Notes under the pieces: generated by a model
Seen by the model: only the letters and a program-made list of their open reading frames with translations
Told to the model about the DNA's origin: nothing
The model's database searches: none
Shown: positions 7,280-15,520 of the stretch, one piece after another
How the letters are laid out: each line of letters opens with the position of its first letter
Numbering within the stretch: position 1 is the first letter of the stretch
Assembly: GCA_031262805.1 (NCBI GenBank)
Contig: JAISGX010000095.1
Coordinates: 1-32,503, forward strand
Length of the DNA stretch: 32,503 nt
Source: Verrucomicrobiota bacterium
GTDB lineage: Bacteria > Verrucomicrobiota > Kiritimatiellia > CAIQIC01 > Lenti-01
Direction: 5' to 3'
Made by a program: the position numbers and the translations under genes

Positions 7280-8551
7280 ATGGACCTGTCCGCCACCGTT
7301 CGCCAAACCGTCAAAAAGCATTTCCCGGCGTTGGCCGGCAAACGGGTCTTGGCCGCCGTCAGCGGCGGAGCGGATTCCATGGCGCTTGCCTGGGTGTTGA
7401 AGGAGCTGGGCGTCAACCTGTCGATCGCGCATATCCACCACGGAATCCGGGGCCGCCGGGCCGATGCCGACGCCCGCTTTGTGCGGGCGCTGGCCGCCAA
7501 ATGGGAGGTTCCGTTTTATTCCGCCCGCTTTGATGTTCCCTCCGAGGCCGCCGCCGCCGGTGAGTCTCTCGAAATGGCCGGCCGCCGCCTGCGGCACGGC
7601 TTTTTGTTGGAGACCGCCCGGGCGAAGGAAATTCCCTATCTGGCCACCGGACACACCGCCGACGACCAGGCGGAAACCGTTTTGCTCCGCGTGGTGCGTG
7701 GGACGTCCATCACGGGCCTCGCGGGCATTGCGTATCAACGTGAACAACAGGCGGTGACGTGGATTCGACCGTTGCGCGATGTCCGCCGCACCCAGGTGGA
7801 AGCCTATTTGAAAGCGAAAAAACAAAAATGGCGTGAGGATGAAACCAACGCCGAGGATTTTGCATTGCGTAATCGCGTGCGAAATGAGATATTGCCCCTT
7901 CTGGAAAAAAGATTAAACCCGGCGGTTTGTCGGGCCTTGCTTCGGCTGGCCGACATTGCGGCGGCGGAGGATGCAGTTATGGCAGAACTGACGAAAAAAA
8001 CGAAAATCACCGAGAAAAGTCCCATTGCCCTACGCCGCCGAAAGGCGGTGGCCGATTTGCGCTCCGAAGGCAAGGAGGAGGCATTCCAGCGTGTGGAAAA
8101 TAAGATTCCACGCCATAAAAGGATAAGAGGCGCTTATGTGGGGAAAGACCATTCGGAAGCCTGGGAGAGGACCTTTAACCCCACGGCTTTACGCAGAGCC
8201 GGCATCCACCGGATTGATGTGCCCGAAGCGGGAGGGCAAATCGTCCTGCGCCGCTCCCGCGGATTTTTGCGGAAGGCGAGAGCCGTTTATCTTTCGCAGA
8301 AAGCCATTGCCGGTCACGATCTGGTGTTTCGGAGCTGGCGAAATGGCGACCGGATGAAGCCCCTGGGCATGGAGGGCCACAAAAAACTCTCCGACATTTT
8401 CACCGATTTGAAAGTGCCGAGCGAGCAACGGAATTCTTGGGTGGTGGTGCAGTGCGGCACCCAGATTGCCGCTTTGGTGGGCTGGCGTGTCTCGCGGGAC
8501 TTCGCCGTGCCGGACCAGAGCACGCCCTCCGTGCGCATCATGATGATTTAA
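7280..8551 (+). CDS. tilS: tRNA(Ile)-lysidine synthetase
   Basis: TilS modifies C34 of the CAU-anticodon tRNA-Ile to lysidine using ATP, letting it read AUA. The PP-loop AAVSGGADSMAL (S28-S33) binds ATP. HIHHGIRGRRADAD and ATGHTADDQAETVLLRVVRG are further N-type ATPase blocks. The C-terminal domain is recognisable by RNGDRMKPLGMEGHKKLSDIF. Length is 423 aa, typical for the long form. The ATG lies one base after the serS stop. Its last 14 bp overlap the end of the oppositely oriented glycosyltransferase gene, leaving no room for a separate terminator on either strand. Confidence 0.95.
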   Translation: MDLSATVRQTVKKHFPALAGKRVLAAVSGGADSMALAWVLKELGVNLSIAHIHHGIRGRRADADARFVRALAAKWEVPFYSARFDVPSEAAAAGESLEMAGRRLRHGFLLETARAKEIPYLATGHTADDQAETVLLRVVRGTSITGLAGIAYQREQQAVTWIRPLRDVRRTQVEAYLKAKKQKWREDETNAEDFALRNRVRNEILPLLEKRLNPAVCRALLRLADIAAAEDAVMAELTKKTKITEKSPIALRRRKAVADLRSEGKEEAFQRVENKIPRHKRIRGAYVGKDHSEAWERTFNPTALRRAGIHRIDVPEAGGQIVLRRSRGFLRKARAVYLSQKAIAGHDLVFRSWRNGDRMKPLGMEGHKKLSDIFTDLKVPSEQRNSWVVVQCGTQIAALVGWRVSRDFAVPDQSTPSVRIMMI

Positions 8552-9731
8552 GGCTCGTTTGTCCGTCCGTCCGGGACGGGAAGGCCCGGTTGTAGAGGCG
8601 GTTGAGCGCATCTTCAAACGCGGCGAAACTGTAGCGGCTTTGCGCCAGCGCTTTGGCATTCCGGGCCAATGCCTCCCGTTCTTCCGGGTGTTCCAACAGG
8701 TGGCGCATGCCCTCCGCCATGGCCTCTTTCGTGGGAGCCGCCAGCATCGCCACCTCATCCGTCAGGACTTGGGTGTGCGTGGGTAGGCGCGTGGCTAGGG
8801 TGGGTTTGCCGGCATCGAGATACGAATAAATTTTCATGGGGGTGTTCACCCCTTGGGTCCGGGGGGAGACAAGGATGTCGGCATCATGAAACAGGTGCGG
8901 CATGTCGGCCACCGGACGTGGGCCAAGGAAGCGGCTTTGGGCGCCGATGCCCAGCATCGCGGCTTTCTCCCGGTAGGCTGCGACATCCTCCCGCCGTCCG
9001 CCCACCACGACCAACATGGCATCGGGGTGGGTCGGCGCCGTTTCCGCAAAAGCCTCCAGCAAAAGATCCATTCCCTGATAGGCTTCCAGATTGCCGACAT
9101 AGAGGAACGCAGTGCCGACGATGTGCTCCGTCTGCCGGAAGCCTCGTTCCGGAGCGAACGGCACATCGGAAGCAAGCAGGGAAATGTCCCGCAGGACTTC
9201 CACGCATGTCGCCCCGCAGGCTTTGGCCTCCTCCGCAATGGCATCGCACATCGGCACAACGGCCGCTGCATTCCGGATGGCGCGGGCCTCCACCGAACGC
9301 ATCAGCGGGAGCAGGGGCCTGGCTGCCGGTAGCTTGTCGGCAATTTGTCGCGGCATGGAAGAATCCATGTCGAACACATAGGGGATGCCCAGCTTGGCGG
9401 AGATGCGCCGGGCCATGAACGCCGCTTCCTCCACGGCATGGACCACATCATAGGAGCTGGCTTGGGCCATTCGCATGGCCTGGGGGGCCATATAGGCATC
9501 GACAAGCAATTTTTTGAGGGAAAACCCCGGCCGGATGCCGCGCAGGAATCGCGGCGCCCGCACCCGGAAGATCCGGACGGTCGGGCCATAGGAACGCTCT
9601 TCCCCCTCGGGATAGGTCAGCACATCCACGGAATCGCCCCGCCGGACAAATGCCTGCAAGAGCAGGTCCACGGCAATTGGGGTGCCGCGCTCCTGATAAA
9701 AAGGGTGGGGGGCCAGCAGCAGGATCTTCAT
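8538..9731 (-). CDS. Glycosyltransferase, GT4/GT-B fold
   Basis: The 397-aa protein has a two-domain GT-B layout. The N-terminal domain starts MKILLLAPHPFYQERGTPIA, with the glycine-containing acceptor loop. The C-terminal domain starts near FLYVGNLEAYQGMDLLLEAF. The nucleotide-sugar site is the stretch DADILVSPRTQGVNTPMKIY, where the usual acidic pair is changed to QGVN. Donor and acceptor cannot be read; lipid, polysaccharide or protein glycosylation are all possible. It starts 9 bp after the glpD stop on the same strand and is likely co-transcribed. Its 3' end overlaps tilS by 14 bp. Confidence 0.88.
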   Translation of the reverse strand: MKILLLAPHPFYQERGTPIAVDLLLQAFVRRGDSVDVLTYPEGEERSYGPTVRIFRVRAPRFLRGIRPGFSLKKLLVDAYMAPQAMRMAQASSYDVVHAVEEAAFMARRISAKLGIPYVFDMDSSMPRQIADKLPAARPLLPLMRSVEARAIRNAAAVVPMCDAIAEEAKACGATCVEVLRDISLLASDVPFAPERGFRQTEHIVGTAFLYVGNLEAYQGMDLLLEAFAETAPTHPDAMLVVVGGRREDVAAYREKAAMLGIGAQSRFLGPRPVADMPHLFHDADILVSPRTQGVNTPMKIYSYLDAGKPTLATRLPTHTQVLTDEVAMLAAPTKEAMAEGMRHLLEHPEEREALARNAKALAQSRYSFAAFEDALNRLYNRAFPSRTDGQTSLKSS

Positions 9732-9740
9732 GGCCGGGCC

Positions 9741-11402
9741 TCAGGAGGATGCCGCCGGGCGGGCGCTGGCCGCCCGCCAAATCAACGGCGCATTCAAAAC
9801 GGCGTGGGCCTCGGCTTTCCGCCGGGCCTCATTCCAGCCGCATTCCTCCCCCATGATGTCGGCGCAAATGTGGACCAGCGACGGATGGATGCCGCCGGTG
9901 GAAGCCATGGCTGTCCGCCGGAATAGCAGGTCGCCGAGGCTCTGCGGCATCTCGTTACGGATGGCGAACAGCAGTTCCGCCCGTAGGAGGGTCTCCGCAC
10001 TCCGGGGGTCTGGCAGGGTATCCGCCAAGGCAAAGATTTCGCGAAGTTCCGTTCCATAGAGCGCGCTCAGGCGTTCCCGGGTTTCCGCCGGGATTTCCGG
10101 GTGGGCTTCCGCCACATGCTGGACGAATTCCGCCATGTCCGGGGCATCGCCTCCGGGCAGCGGCGTTGTGCGGGTGGATTCCCGCGCCAGCGGCTTGGCC
10201 AATTTTTTGGCTGCCCGGCGGATGAGGTTTTCCGCGATGCCGCGGGCGGTGGTGTACTTGATGGTATAGACGGACAACAGGCCCTCCACACCGCCGTGGC
10301 GGGCATGATCAATCACTCGGGAATGGCGGAGCAACGCCGGTTCGTGGTTCGGATCGGCCGGTTTCCGGCAGGGCAGGATGCCGGCGTGGACGCCCACCAC
10401 ATCCTCACGCGTGAGAATCACGCCCGGCAGGCAGGAATTGATGGATTTCAACAAGGCCTCGATATCCGCCTCCTCGACCTTCAGGTCATCGGGAGAGCCT
10501 TCGTATTGCCGGTATAAGGTGCCTGCAATGGTGAGGCCGCGCCAGGGGGCAAAAAAATACAGGCGGTTATTGTCGGTGGAGTGCAACCCAAGGGAATGGG
10601 AGGAAATTGGCCATCCACGGAGGATGAGGTTGACGGCGAGGGCATAGTGGATGGTGGGCGTGGCGGCCGCCCGGTCCAGGCGCTCCAACAGTTGCCCGCT
10701 CCAGGCGCTGGCCGCGTTGATGACCAGTTCGGCCCGGACGTCCAGCGATTGCCCGCTTAGAACGTCCGTGGCCTTCACGCCTGTGACGCGGTTGCCCTCC
10801 AGCAGGAACGAATCCGCCCGGACGTAATTCACCGGCACCGCACCGGCGTTTGCCGCGGCCTTCAGCATCAGCAGGGGCAGGCGCTCGCTGTCGTAGATGA
10901 AGGCATCGTACCATTTGGCCGCCCCGGTGGTTTGGGTGGATGCCAGCATGGGAAGTACTTCCAGAATCTGTTTCCGCGAGAGGGTGGTCCCCATGGGGAT
11001 GCGGCGGGAAGGCGGCAGGCCGACATTGCGGTTGAAGCTGAGGATGTCGTTGGCCAGCAGACCGGCAATCATGACCGGTCGGCTCTTCATGAACCAGCCA
11101 TAGGTTGGCATGAGGCAGGCCATCGGCGTGACCAGCTGGGGAGCGGTTCGCAACAGAATGCTACGCTCGCGGATGGAGATCAACGTTCGCGGCACATCGG
11201 CTTGCTGCAGATAGCGGATTCCGCCATGGATGATTTTCAAACTGCTCGAGGAGGTGCCCGAACCAAAGTCGGCCTGTTCCAGCAGGGCCGTTGCCAATCC
11301 ACGGGTGGCGGCCTCCCGGGCCAAGGCCGCGCCATAGACCCCACCGCCCACGATCAGGACATCAAATGTCTTTGCCTGCAAGGCTTGTACGTCACGTTTC
11401 AT
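9741..11402 (-). CDS. glpD: FAD-dependent glycerol-3-phosphate dehydrogenase
   Basis: The 553-aa flavoprotein oxidises glycerol-3-phosphate to dihydroxyacetone phosphate at the inner membrane, passing electrons to quinone. The FAD dinucleotide motif is VLIVGGGVYGAALAREAATRG (core GGGVYG at residues 19-24). SGTSSSSLKIIHGGIRYLQQ is the second FAD contact, typical of the GlpD/GlpA family, and a C-terminal helical domain starts after about residue 400. There is no GlpA-type BFD iron-sulfur tail, so the aerobic GlpD type fits best by length. The ribosome site is weak. A 175-bp divergent region separates it from lnt; it holds a GC-rich stem near 11500-11525 but no convincing promoter. Confidence 0.9.
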   Translation of the reverse strand: MKRDVQALQAKTFDVLIVGGGVYGAALAREAATRGLATALLEQADFGSGTSSSSLKIIHGGIRYLQQADVPRTLISIRERSILLRTAPQLVTPMACLMPTYGWFMKSRPVMIAGLLANDILSFNRNVGLPPSRRIPMGTTLSRKQILEVLPMLASTQTTGAAKWYDAFIYDSERLPLLMLKAAANAGAVPVNYVRADSFLLEGNRVTGVKATDVLSGQSLDVRAELVINAASAWSGQLLERLDRAAATPTIHYALAVNLILRGWPISSHSLGLHSTDNNRLYFFAPWRGLTIAGTLYRQYEGSPDDLKVEEADIEALLKSINSCLPGVILTREDVVGVHAGILPCRKPADPNHEPALLRHSRVIDHARHGGVEGLLSVYTIKYTTARGIAENLIRRAAKKLAKPLARESTRTTPLPGGDAPDMAEFVQHVAEAHPEIPAETRERLSALYGTELREIFALADTLPDPRSAETLLRAELLFAIRNEMPQSLGDLLFRRTAMASTGGIHPSLVHICADIMGEECGWNEARRKAEAHAVLNAPLIWRAASARPAASS

Positions 11403-11577
11403 TCATACCATCCATTCCGCCGGGCCGGGTCAATCCAGTCCCGAATATACATCGAAAAAGACTATCAAACGCGGCCTCGTAGGCAAAGCAAGAAGAACCC
11501 CGGCGGCGATGCCTCCGCCGCGCCCATGAAATCGAAGATTGCGGGATCAATCGGGTATGGCAGAATAGCCCGTGTCG

Positions 11578-13128
11578 ATGAAGAAGATCACTCCATCCAG
11601 GCCGGGAGAGGCCTCCGCCGCCTGGGCGGCGGCCTTGTCCGCCTTTCTGCTGTATGCCCTCTTTCCGCCTCTGGAATGGACATGGGCGGCATGGGTCGCC
11701 TTGGCGCCTCTGTTTGCCATGGCCCGTTTTGCTCCTCTGCGCCGGGCCTTGGGTTATGGCTACCTAGCGGGATTTGTCTTCTGGCTTCTGAGCCTCCGCT
11801 GGCTGACCCATGTCACGGTGCTCGGCTGGATCGGACTGTGCGCCTATTGTGCCTTGTTCCTCATCCCCGTGGTGCGCGCCGCCCACCGATGGCATGGCGG
11901 AGCCTTTGGATTCGCCGCGTCCACCGCCGTGGTGTGGAGCGGCTTTGAATTCTTGCGCGGCTGGATCTTCGGTGGGTTCCCATGGAATCCACTCGGCGCC
12001 GGGGTGGCTCCTTGGCTGCCCGCCGTGCAGACCGCCGAATTCGGCGGTGTCTGGCTGGTGTCTGCTCTGGTTGTTTTTGTGAATGCGCTACTCGCTTGGG
12101 CCGTAGTGGAACGCCGCGATTGGCTGGGCGTGAGCCTCGGGTTGGGTTTGGTGGTTCTGGCGCTCGGCTGGGGAGCCGTCCGCGTGGCCCGCTTGGAAGA
12201 GCCCTCCCGTGTGATCCGGCTCTCCGTGGTTCAGCCGGCGATTCCGCAGGACGAAAAATGGGTGGAATCCAAAACCAAGTTGATTTATTCCCGCCTCCGC
12301 CAGCTCACGCAGGAAGCCCAGCGGGACCCGTGGACCGAATTGGTCATCTGGCCCGAAACCGCTCTGCCGGATGATGTCCGACACAGCGAGCGAAGCTATG
12401 CCGTGGTTTCCGCCTTGGCGAAAAAGGGCCGGATTCCCATCCTGACCGGCACGCTGGATACCGTCGTGCTGGATACCGGCGTGGAACACTATTTCAACAG
12501 CGCCTTTCTATTCGATCCGCAGGCGAGGCTGGCCGGGGAATATGACAAGCGGCATTTGGTGGTCTTCGGCGAATTCATTCCCTTGAGCCGCTGGATTCCC
12601 GAAACATGGCGCCGCCGCCTACGGCTTCCCCTCAGCATCACCAAGGGGAGAGAAAGCGCCGTTTTCCGGGTCGGTCTGGAGGATGTTCCCTTCTCGCCGT
12701 TGATTTGTTTCGAGGACATCCTGCCGCATCTGGCGCGGGCCGATGTCAGCTCCGGCGCCCGAATGCTAGTGAACCTGACCAACGATGCATGGTTTGATGA
12801 ACACATCGCCCCCCGCCAGCACATGCGCAATGCCGTGCTCCGGGCCGTGGAAAACCGTGTGCCCCTAGTACGTGCCGCCAACACCGGGGTCTCCTGCATG
12901 ATCGAGCCCTCCGGCCGCATCGCCTCCATCCTCCACGATGGCGAAGGCCGGACCTGGATGCCCGGCGTCCTGTGGGCCAAGGTGGCGGTTCCGCCGGACT
13001 CCACACCATTGACATTTTATACCCGTTATGGGGATATGTATGGCATCGCCTGTGCCGTGGCCGCCCTCCTGTGGCTGGTGGCCTCCTTGCGGCATGTCCG
13101 CCGCATCCGGAGCATGGGCGGGTTGTAA
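11578..13128 (+). CDS. lnt: Apolipoprotein N-acyltransferase
   Basis: Lnt adds the third acyl chain to the N-terminal cysteine of lipoproteins in the inner membrane. The N-terminal half holds several hydrophobic segments (about residues 15-210). The C-terminal periplasmic half is a nitrilase domain with the Glu-Lys-Cys triad: E260 in IWPETALP, K324 in EYDKRHLVVFGEF, C377 in LICFEDILP. NLTNDAWF is another family mark. It has 516 aa from the ATG at 11578; an in-frame GTG lies two codons upstream, and neither has a clear ribosome site. prfB begins 17 bp after the stop. Presence of lnt implies a diderm envelope. Confidence 0.95.
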   Translation: MKKITPSRPGEASAAWAAALSAFLLYALFPPLEWTWAAWVALAPLFAMARFAPLRRALGYGYLAGFVFWLLSLRWLTHVTVLGWIGLCAYCALFLIPVVRAAHRWHGGAFGFAASTAVVWSGFEFLRGWIFGGFPWNPLGAGVAPWLPAVQTAEFGGVWLVSALVVFVNALLAWAVVERRDWLGVSLGLGLVVLALGWGAVRVARLEEPSRVIRLSVVQPAIPQDEKWVESKTKLIYSRLRQLTQEAQRDPWTELVIWPETALPDDVRHSERSYAVVSALAKKGRIPILTGTLDTVVLDTGVEHYFNSAFLFDPQARLAGEYDKRHLVVFGEFIPLSRWIPETWRRRLRLPLSITKGRESAVFRVGLEDVPFSPLICFEDILPHLARADVSSGARMLVNLTNDAWFDEHIAPRQHMRNAVLRAVENRVPLVRAANTGVSCMIEPSGRIASILHDGEGRTWMPGVLWAKVAVPPDSTPLTFYTRYGDMYGIACAVAALLWLVASLRHVRRIRSMGGL

Positions 13129-13145
13129 CAGGAAAGAGAAGAAGT

Positions 13146-14268
13146 ATGTTGGACGAGCTTTCATCGCGTTTGGCGACACTGAAAGAACACCTCGCAGGAA
13201 TGAGAGGTTATCTTTGACATCGCTGGCAAGAAACAACGAATTGAAGAACTGACGCAGCAGATGGCCGCGCCCACCTTTTGGGATGCCGCCGCCGCCGCCC
13301 GTGCCCTGATTGACCGAAAAAACGCCTTGGAGGCCGTGACGGAACCCTTTTGCCAACTGGCATCCGGCGCGGAAGATCTGGCCGTCATGGTCGAGTTGCT
13401 GGAGGCGGAAGGGCATACCGCCGAAGACCATCCCGATGTGCTGGAATTGGAAAAGCAGGTGGAGGCGCTGGAAGGGCAGTTCTCCCGCTTTGAACTTCAA
13501 TCGCTGATGGTCGGCCGCTTCGATGCCAGCAATGCCTATCTCACCCTCCATGCCGGGGCCGGTGGAACGGAATCCTGCGACTGGGCCGCCATGCTTCTGC
13601 GTATGTATGATCGCTATGCCCAGAAGCACGGGTTTGAAGTCGCCACCGTGGATTACCAACCCGGCGACGAAGCCGGCGTGAAAAGCGTCACCCTGATGAT
13701 CAGCGGCCCGTGGGCCTATGGCTTCCTCAAAGCCGAGCGCGGCGTGCACCGCTTGGTCCGCATCAGCCCGTTCGATTCCGCCAAACGGCGCCACACCTCC
13801 TTTGCCGCCTTGGATGTGGTGGCGGAAATCAGCGACGATGTGGAAGTCAACATCGATGAAAAGGATTTGCGCGTGGATACCTTCCGGGCCAGCGGTGCGG
13901 GAGGCCAGCACGTCAACAAGACCGATTCTGCCATCCGCCTCACCCACATCCCCACCGGCATTGTGGTTGCCTGCCAGGCCGAACGCAGCCAATTGTCCAA
14001 CCGCAACAAAGCCATGAAGATCCTCCGCTCCAAAATCTATGAGTTGGAGCAGGATAAGAAGCGCAAGGAAATGGAGAAATTCTACGGCGAAAAAGGGGAG
14101 ATTTCCTGGGGCCGTCAAATCCGCTCTTACGTTCTGCAGCCCTATACCTTGGTGAAGGACCACCGGACCGGCGCGGAAACTGGGAACCCCTCCGCCGTGC
14201 TCGATGGCGAGCTTGATCTCTTCATCGAGGCCTGGCTCAAACAACAGCGGGGTGCGGAAGGGGCGTAA
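13146..14268 (+). CDS. prfB: Peptide chain release factor 2 (programmed +1 frameshift)
   Basis: The gene is in two frames. Codons 1-23 (13146-13214) end with CTT, followed in frame by TGA at 13215-13217. A +1 slip skips T13215 and continues at GAC 13216 to the TAA ending at 14268, giving 373 aa. RF2 ends translation at UGA and UAA. The release motif SPF occurs in VRISPFDSAKRRHTSF and the peptidyl-hydrolysis motif GGQ in SGAGGQHVNKTDSAIR. The slip autoregulates: scarce RF2 leaves the UGA unread and favours shifting. It follows lnt by 17 bp. It should be annotated as one joined CDS, not as two genes or a pseudogene. Confidence 0.96.
13203..13218 (+). promoter_or_regulatory. prfB programmed +1 frameshift site
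   Basis: The run AGAGGTTATCTTTGAC contains the slippery CTT-T, the in-frame TGA and the following C, exactly as in the classical RF2 site. An internal Shine-Dalgarno-like GAGAGG sits just upstream, close to where the stimulatory element lies in E. coli. Confidence 0.95.
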
Positions 14269-14423
14269 GAAACATGCCCGTGCCACTCGGCAAGGTGTGT
14301 CATATTGTAGAGCAATGTTCATCATTTCGGAGATGGGGGGGGGCCTTTAGGCTTGCTATTTTTGATGACCGAAGTACCGTAAATAGAAAATGAAATCATT
14401 TTGCAGACGAAAGGAGGGATGGC

Positions 14424-15212
14424 ATGAGCCGACTCACATGGTGTTTTGTGGCTCTGGGCTTGGTTCTAACGCTGAAGATGGTCGGCGCCTTCCCCCCCCT
14501 TCCCCCAGCCGGTATCTTTGAAGGGCATCGGCGGTATGGCGAAGGGAACCCGCACGTATTTGCGGTGTTGGTGAGTCAGGATTACCGGGGCTTCGGAATG
14601 GAACGTGGGTCGTGGGCGGCAGCCTATGAGATTGCCTATGGCGGCCATTCCAAACGGGTGGTGAATATCTCGGAGCCCTTTTCTGTCGGTGCGGGAGTGG
14701 AATTCTATTTTCGTGGCGGGGATGGGTGGGGCGGCCGCATACGCGACAGCCGCGCAGGCATGCGCAATCTGCTTGAAACAGGACCCACTGAATGGGTTTG
14801 GATCGGAAATGTCAACCAAGGGCCAACCCATGATGCCATGAGCACAAAGGATGATTTGCTGGTGCGTATTGAATCATGGCCGCAGAATGCCGATGTGGCG
14901 GAAGGTGGCATCTATACAAGCACAAAAGGGTTGATTTGGGCGGAAACAGCCTTGGCACATGTCGGGAGTTTAGGCGTAAACGATCTGTGGAGAGCCAATC
15001 CAGGAGCCTTTCCTTGGAGCCAAGAGGCGCCATATGTCTATTACCTGGCGAATGGCTGGAGCGTCTTACGGGAGAATCGATTTGGGTTGGATGATCGCGC
15101 AAAAACCAATACCAATTCGGCGTGGAGTGCGCTCGGCGCCACGGATGGCGATAACGATGGAAATCCGGATGCTGAAGAATATCCGGTGGAGGATGGGGAT
15201 AGCGGGCTTTGA
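14424..15212 (+). CDS. Exported protein of unknown function with a Ca-binding-like tail
   Basis: The 262-aa protein has a signal peptide (about residues 1-22, ending VGA). No family is recognised for the body, which is rich in Gly, Trp and Tyr and looks like a beta-rich extracellular domain. The C-terminus has DGDNDGNPDAEEY, which matches the DxDxDGxxDxxE calcium-loop pattern of thrombospondin type 3 and dockerin-like repeats, then stops after a few acidic residues. The start is set by a strong AAGGAGGG site 6 bp before ATG. A run of eight C (14492-14499) lies just after the signal peptide and a run of nine G (14335-14343) upstream. The gene stands alone between prfB and a 308-bp gap. Confidence 0.75.
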   Translation: MSRLTWCFVALGLVLTLKMVGAFPPLPPAGIFEGHRRYGEGNPHVFAVLVSQDYRGFGMERGSWAAAYEIAYGGHSKRVVNISEPFSVGAGVEFYFRGGDGWGGRIRDSRAGMRNLLETGPTEWVWIGNVNQGPTHDAMSTKDDLLVRIESWPQNADVAEGGIYTSTKGLIWAETALAHVGSLGVNDLWRANPGAFPWSQEAPYVYYLANGWSVLRENRFGLDDRAKTNTNSAWSALGATDGDNDGNPDAEEYPVEDGDSGL

Positions 15213-15520
15213 GGAAGAGGCTGAACTTCCGGGAAGTTCGCCACTTTTCAACCCATCTGTATTTTTGCGGGCTTACCGGATATCCTTGGCATGGCCCTGC
15301 ACGCAAACAGGAGACGACGTGGCAATCTATACCGCGAGCCGTTCGCTTCCTCCCCGGGGGAGCCTGGCGGATGGACATTCCCCTTCTCCCGGCGGCATCG
15401 GAGGCGATGGCCCGCATGGATACGCTTTGCCGCACGGGGATGTAAAAAAGGATGGAGGAGGACCGGAGTGCTTCGTATAGTATGGGGGTGCAGAAGGATC
15501 GGAACAAGGTGGAGCGGCAT
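15213..15520. other. Intergenic gap, one short hairpin, no supported gene
   Basis: The 308 bp between the exported orphan and glgA hold a compact stem GAACTTC/GAAGTTC at 15223-15239 with a tiny loop, 11 bp after the stop, which might serve as a 3' end. Several short frames are open (for example GTG 15319-TAG 15480 after an AGGAGACG site) but give low-complexity Gly/Pro/Arg peptides unlike real proteins. A candidate TATAGT box at 15476 has no paired -35. I see nothing else. Confidence 0.4.

Noticed and set aside
13146-13217. Separate short gene or pseudogene ending at TGA 13217
   Set aside because: It is the first part of RF2 read through a programmed frameshift; the downstream frame continues the RF2 sequence directly.
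12865-14325. 486-codon open frame antisense to lnt and prfB
   Set aside because: Both plus-strand genes are firmly identified; the antisense product has no recognisable domain.
15319-15480. Short GTG-started ORF with an AGGAG site upstream of glgA
   Set aside because: The 53-residue peptide is low complexity, rich in Gly, Pro and Asp, and has no recognisable feature.
15452-15520. Longer glgA start at 15452
   Set aside because: The extra 23 residues are unlike GT5 enzymes and the AAGGTGGAG site belongs to ATG 15521.
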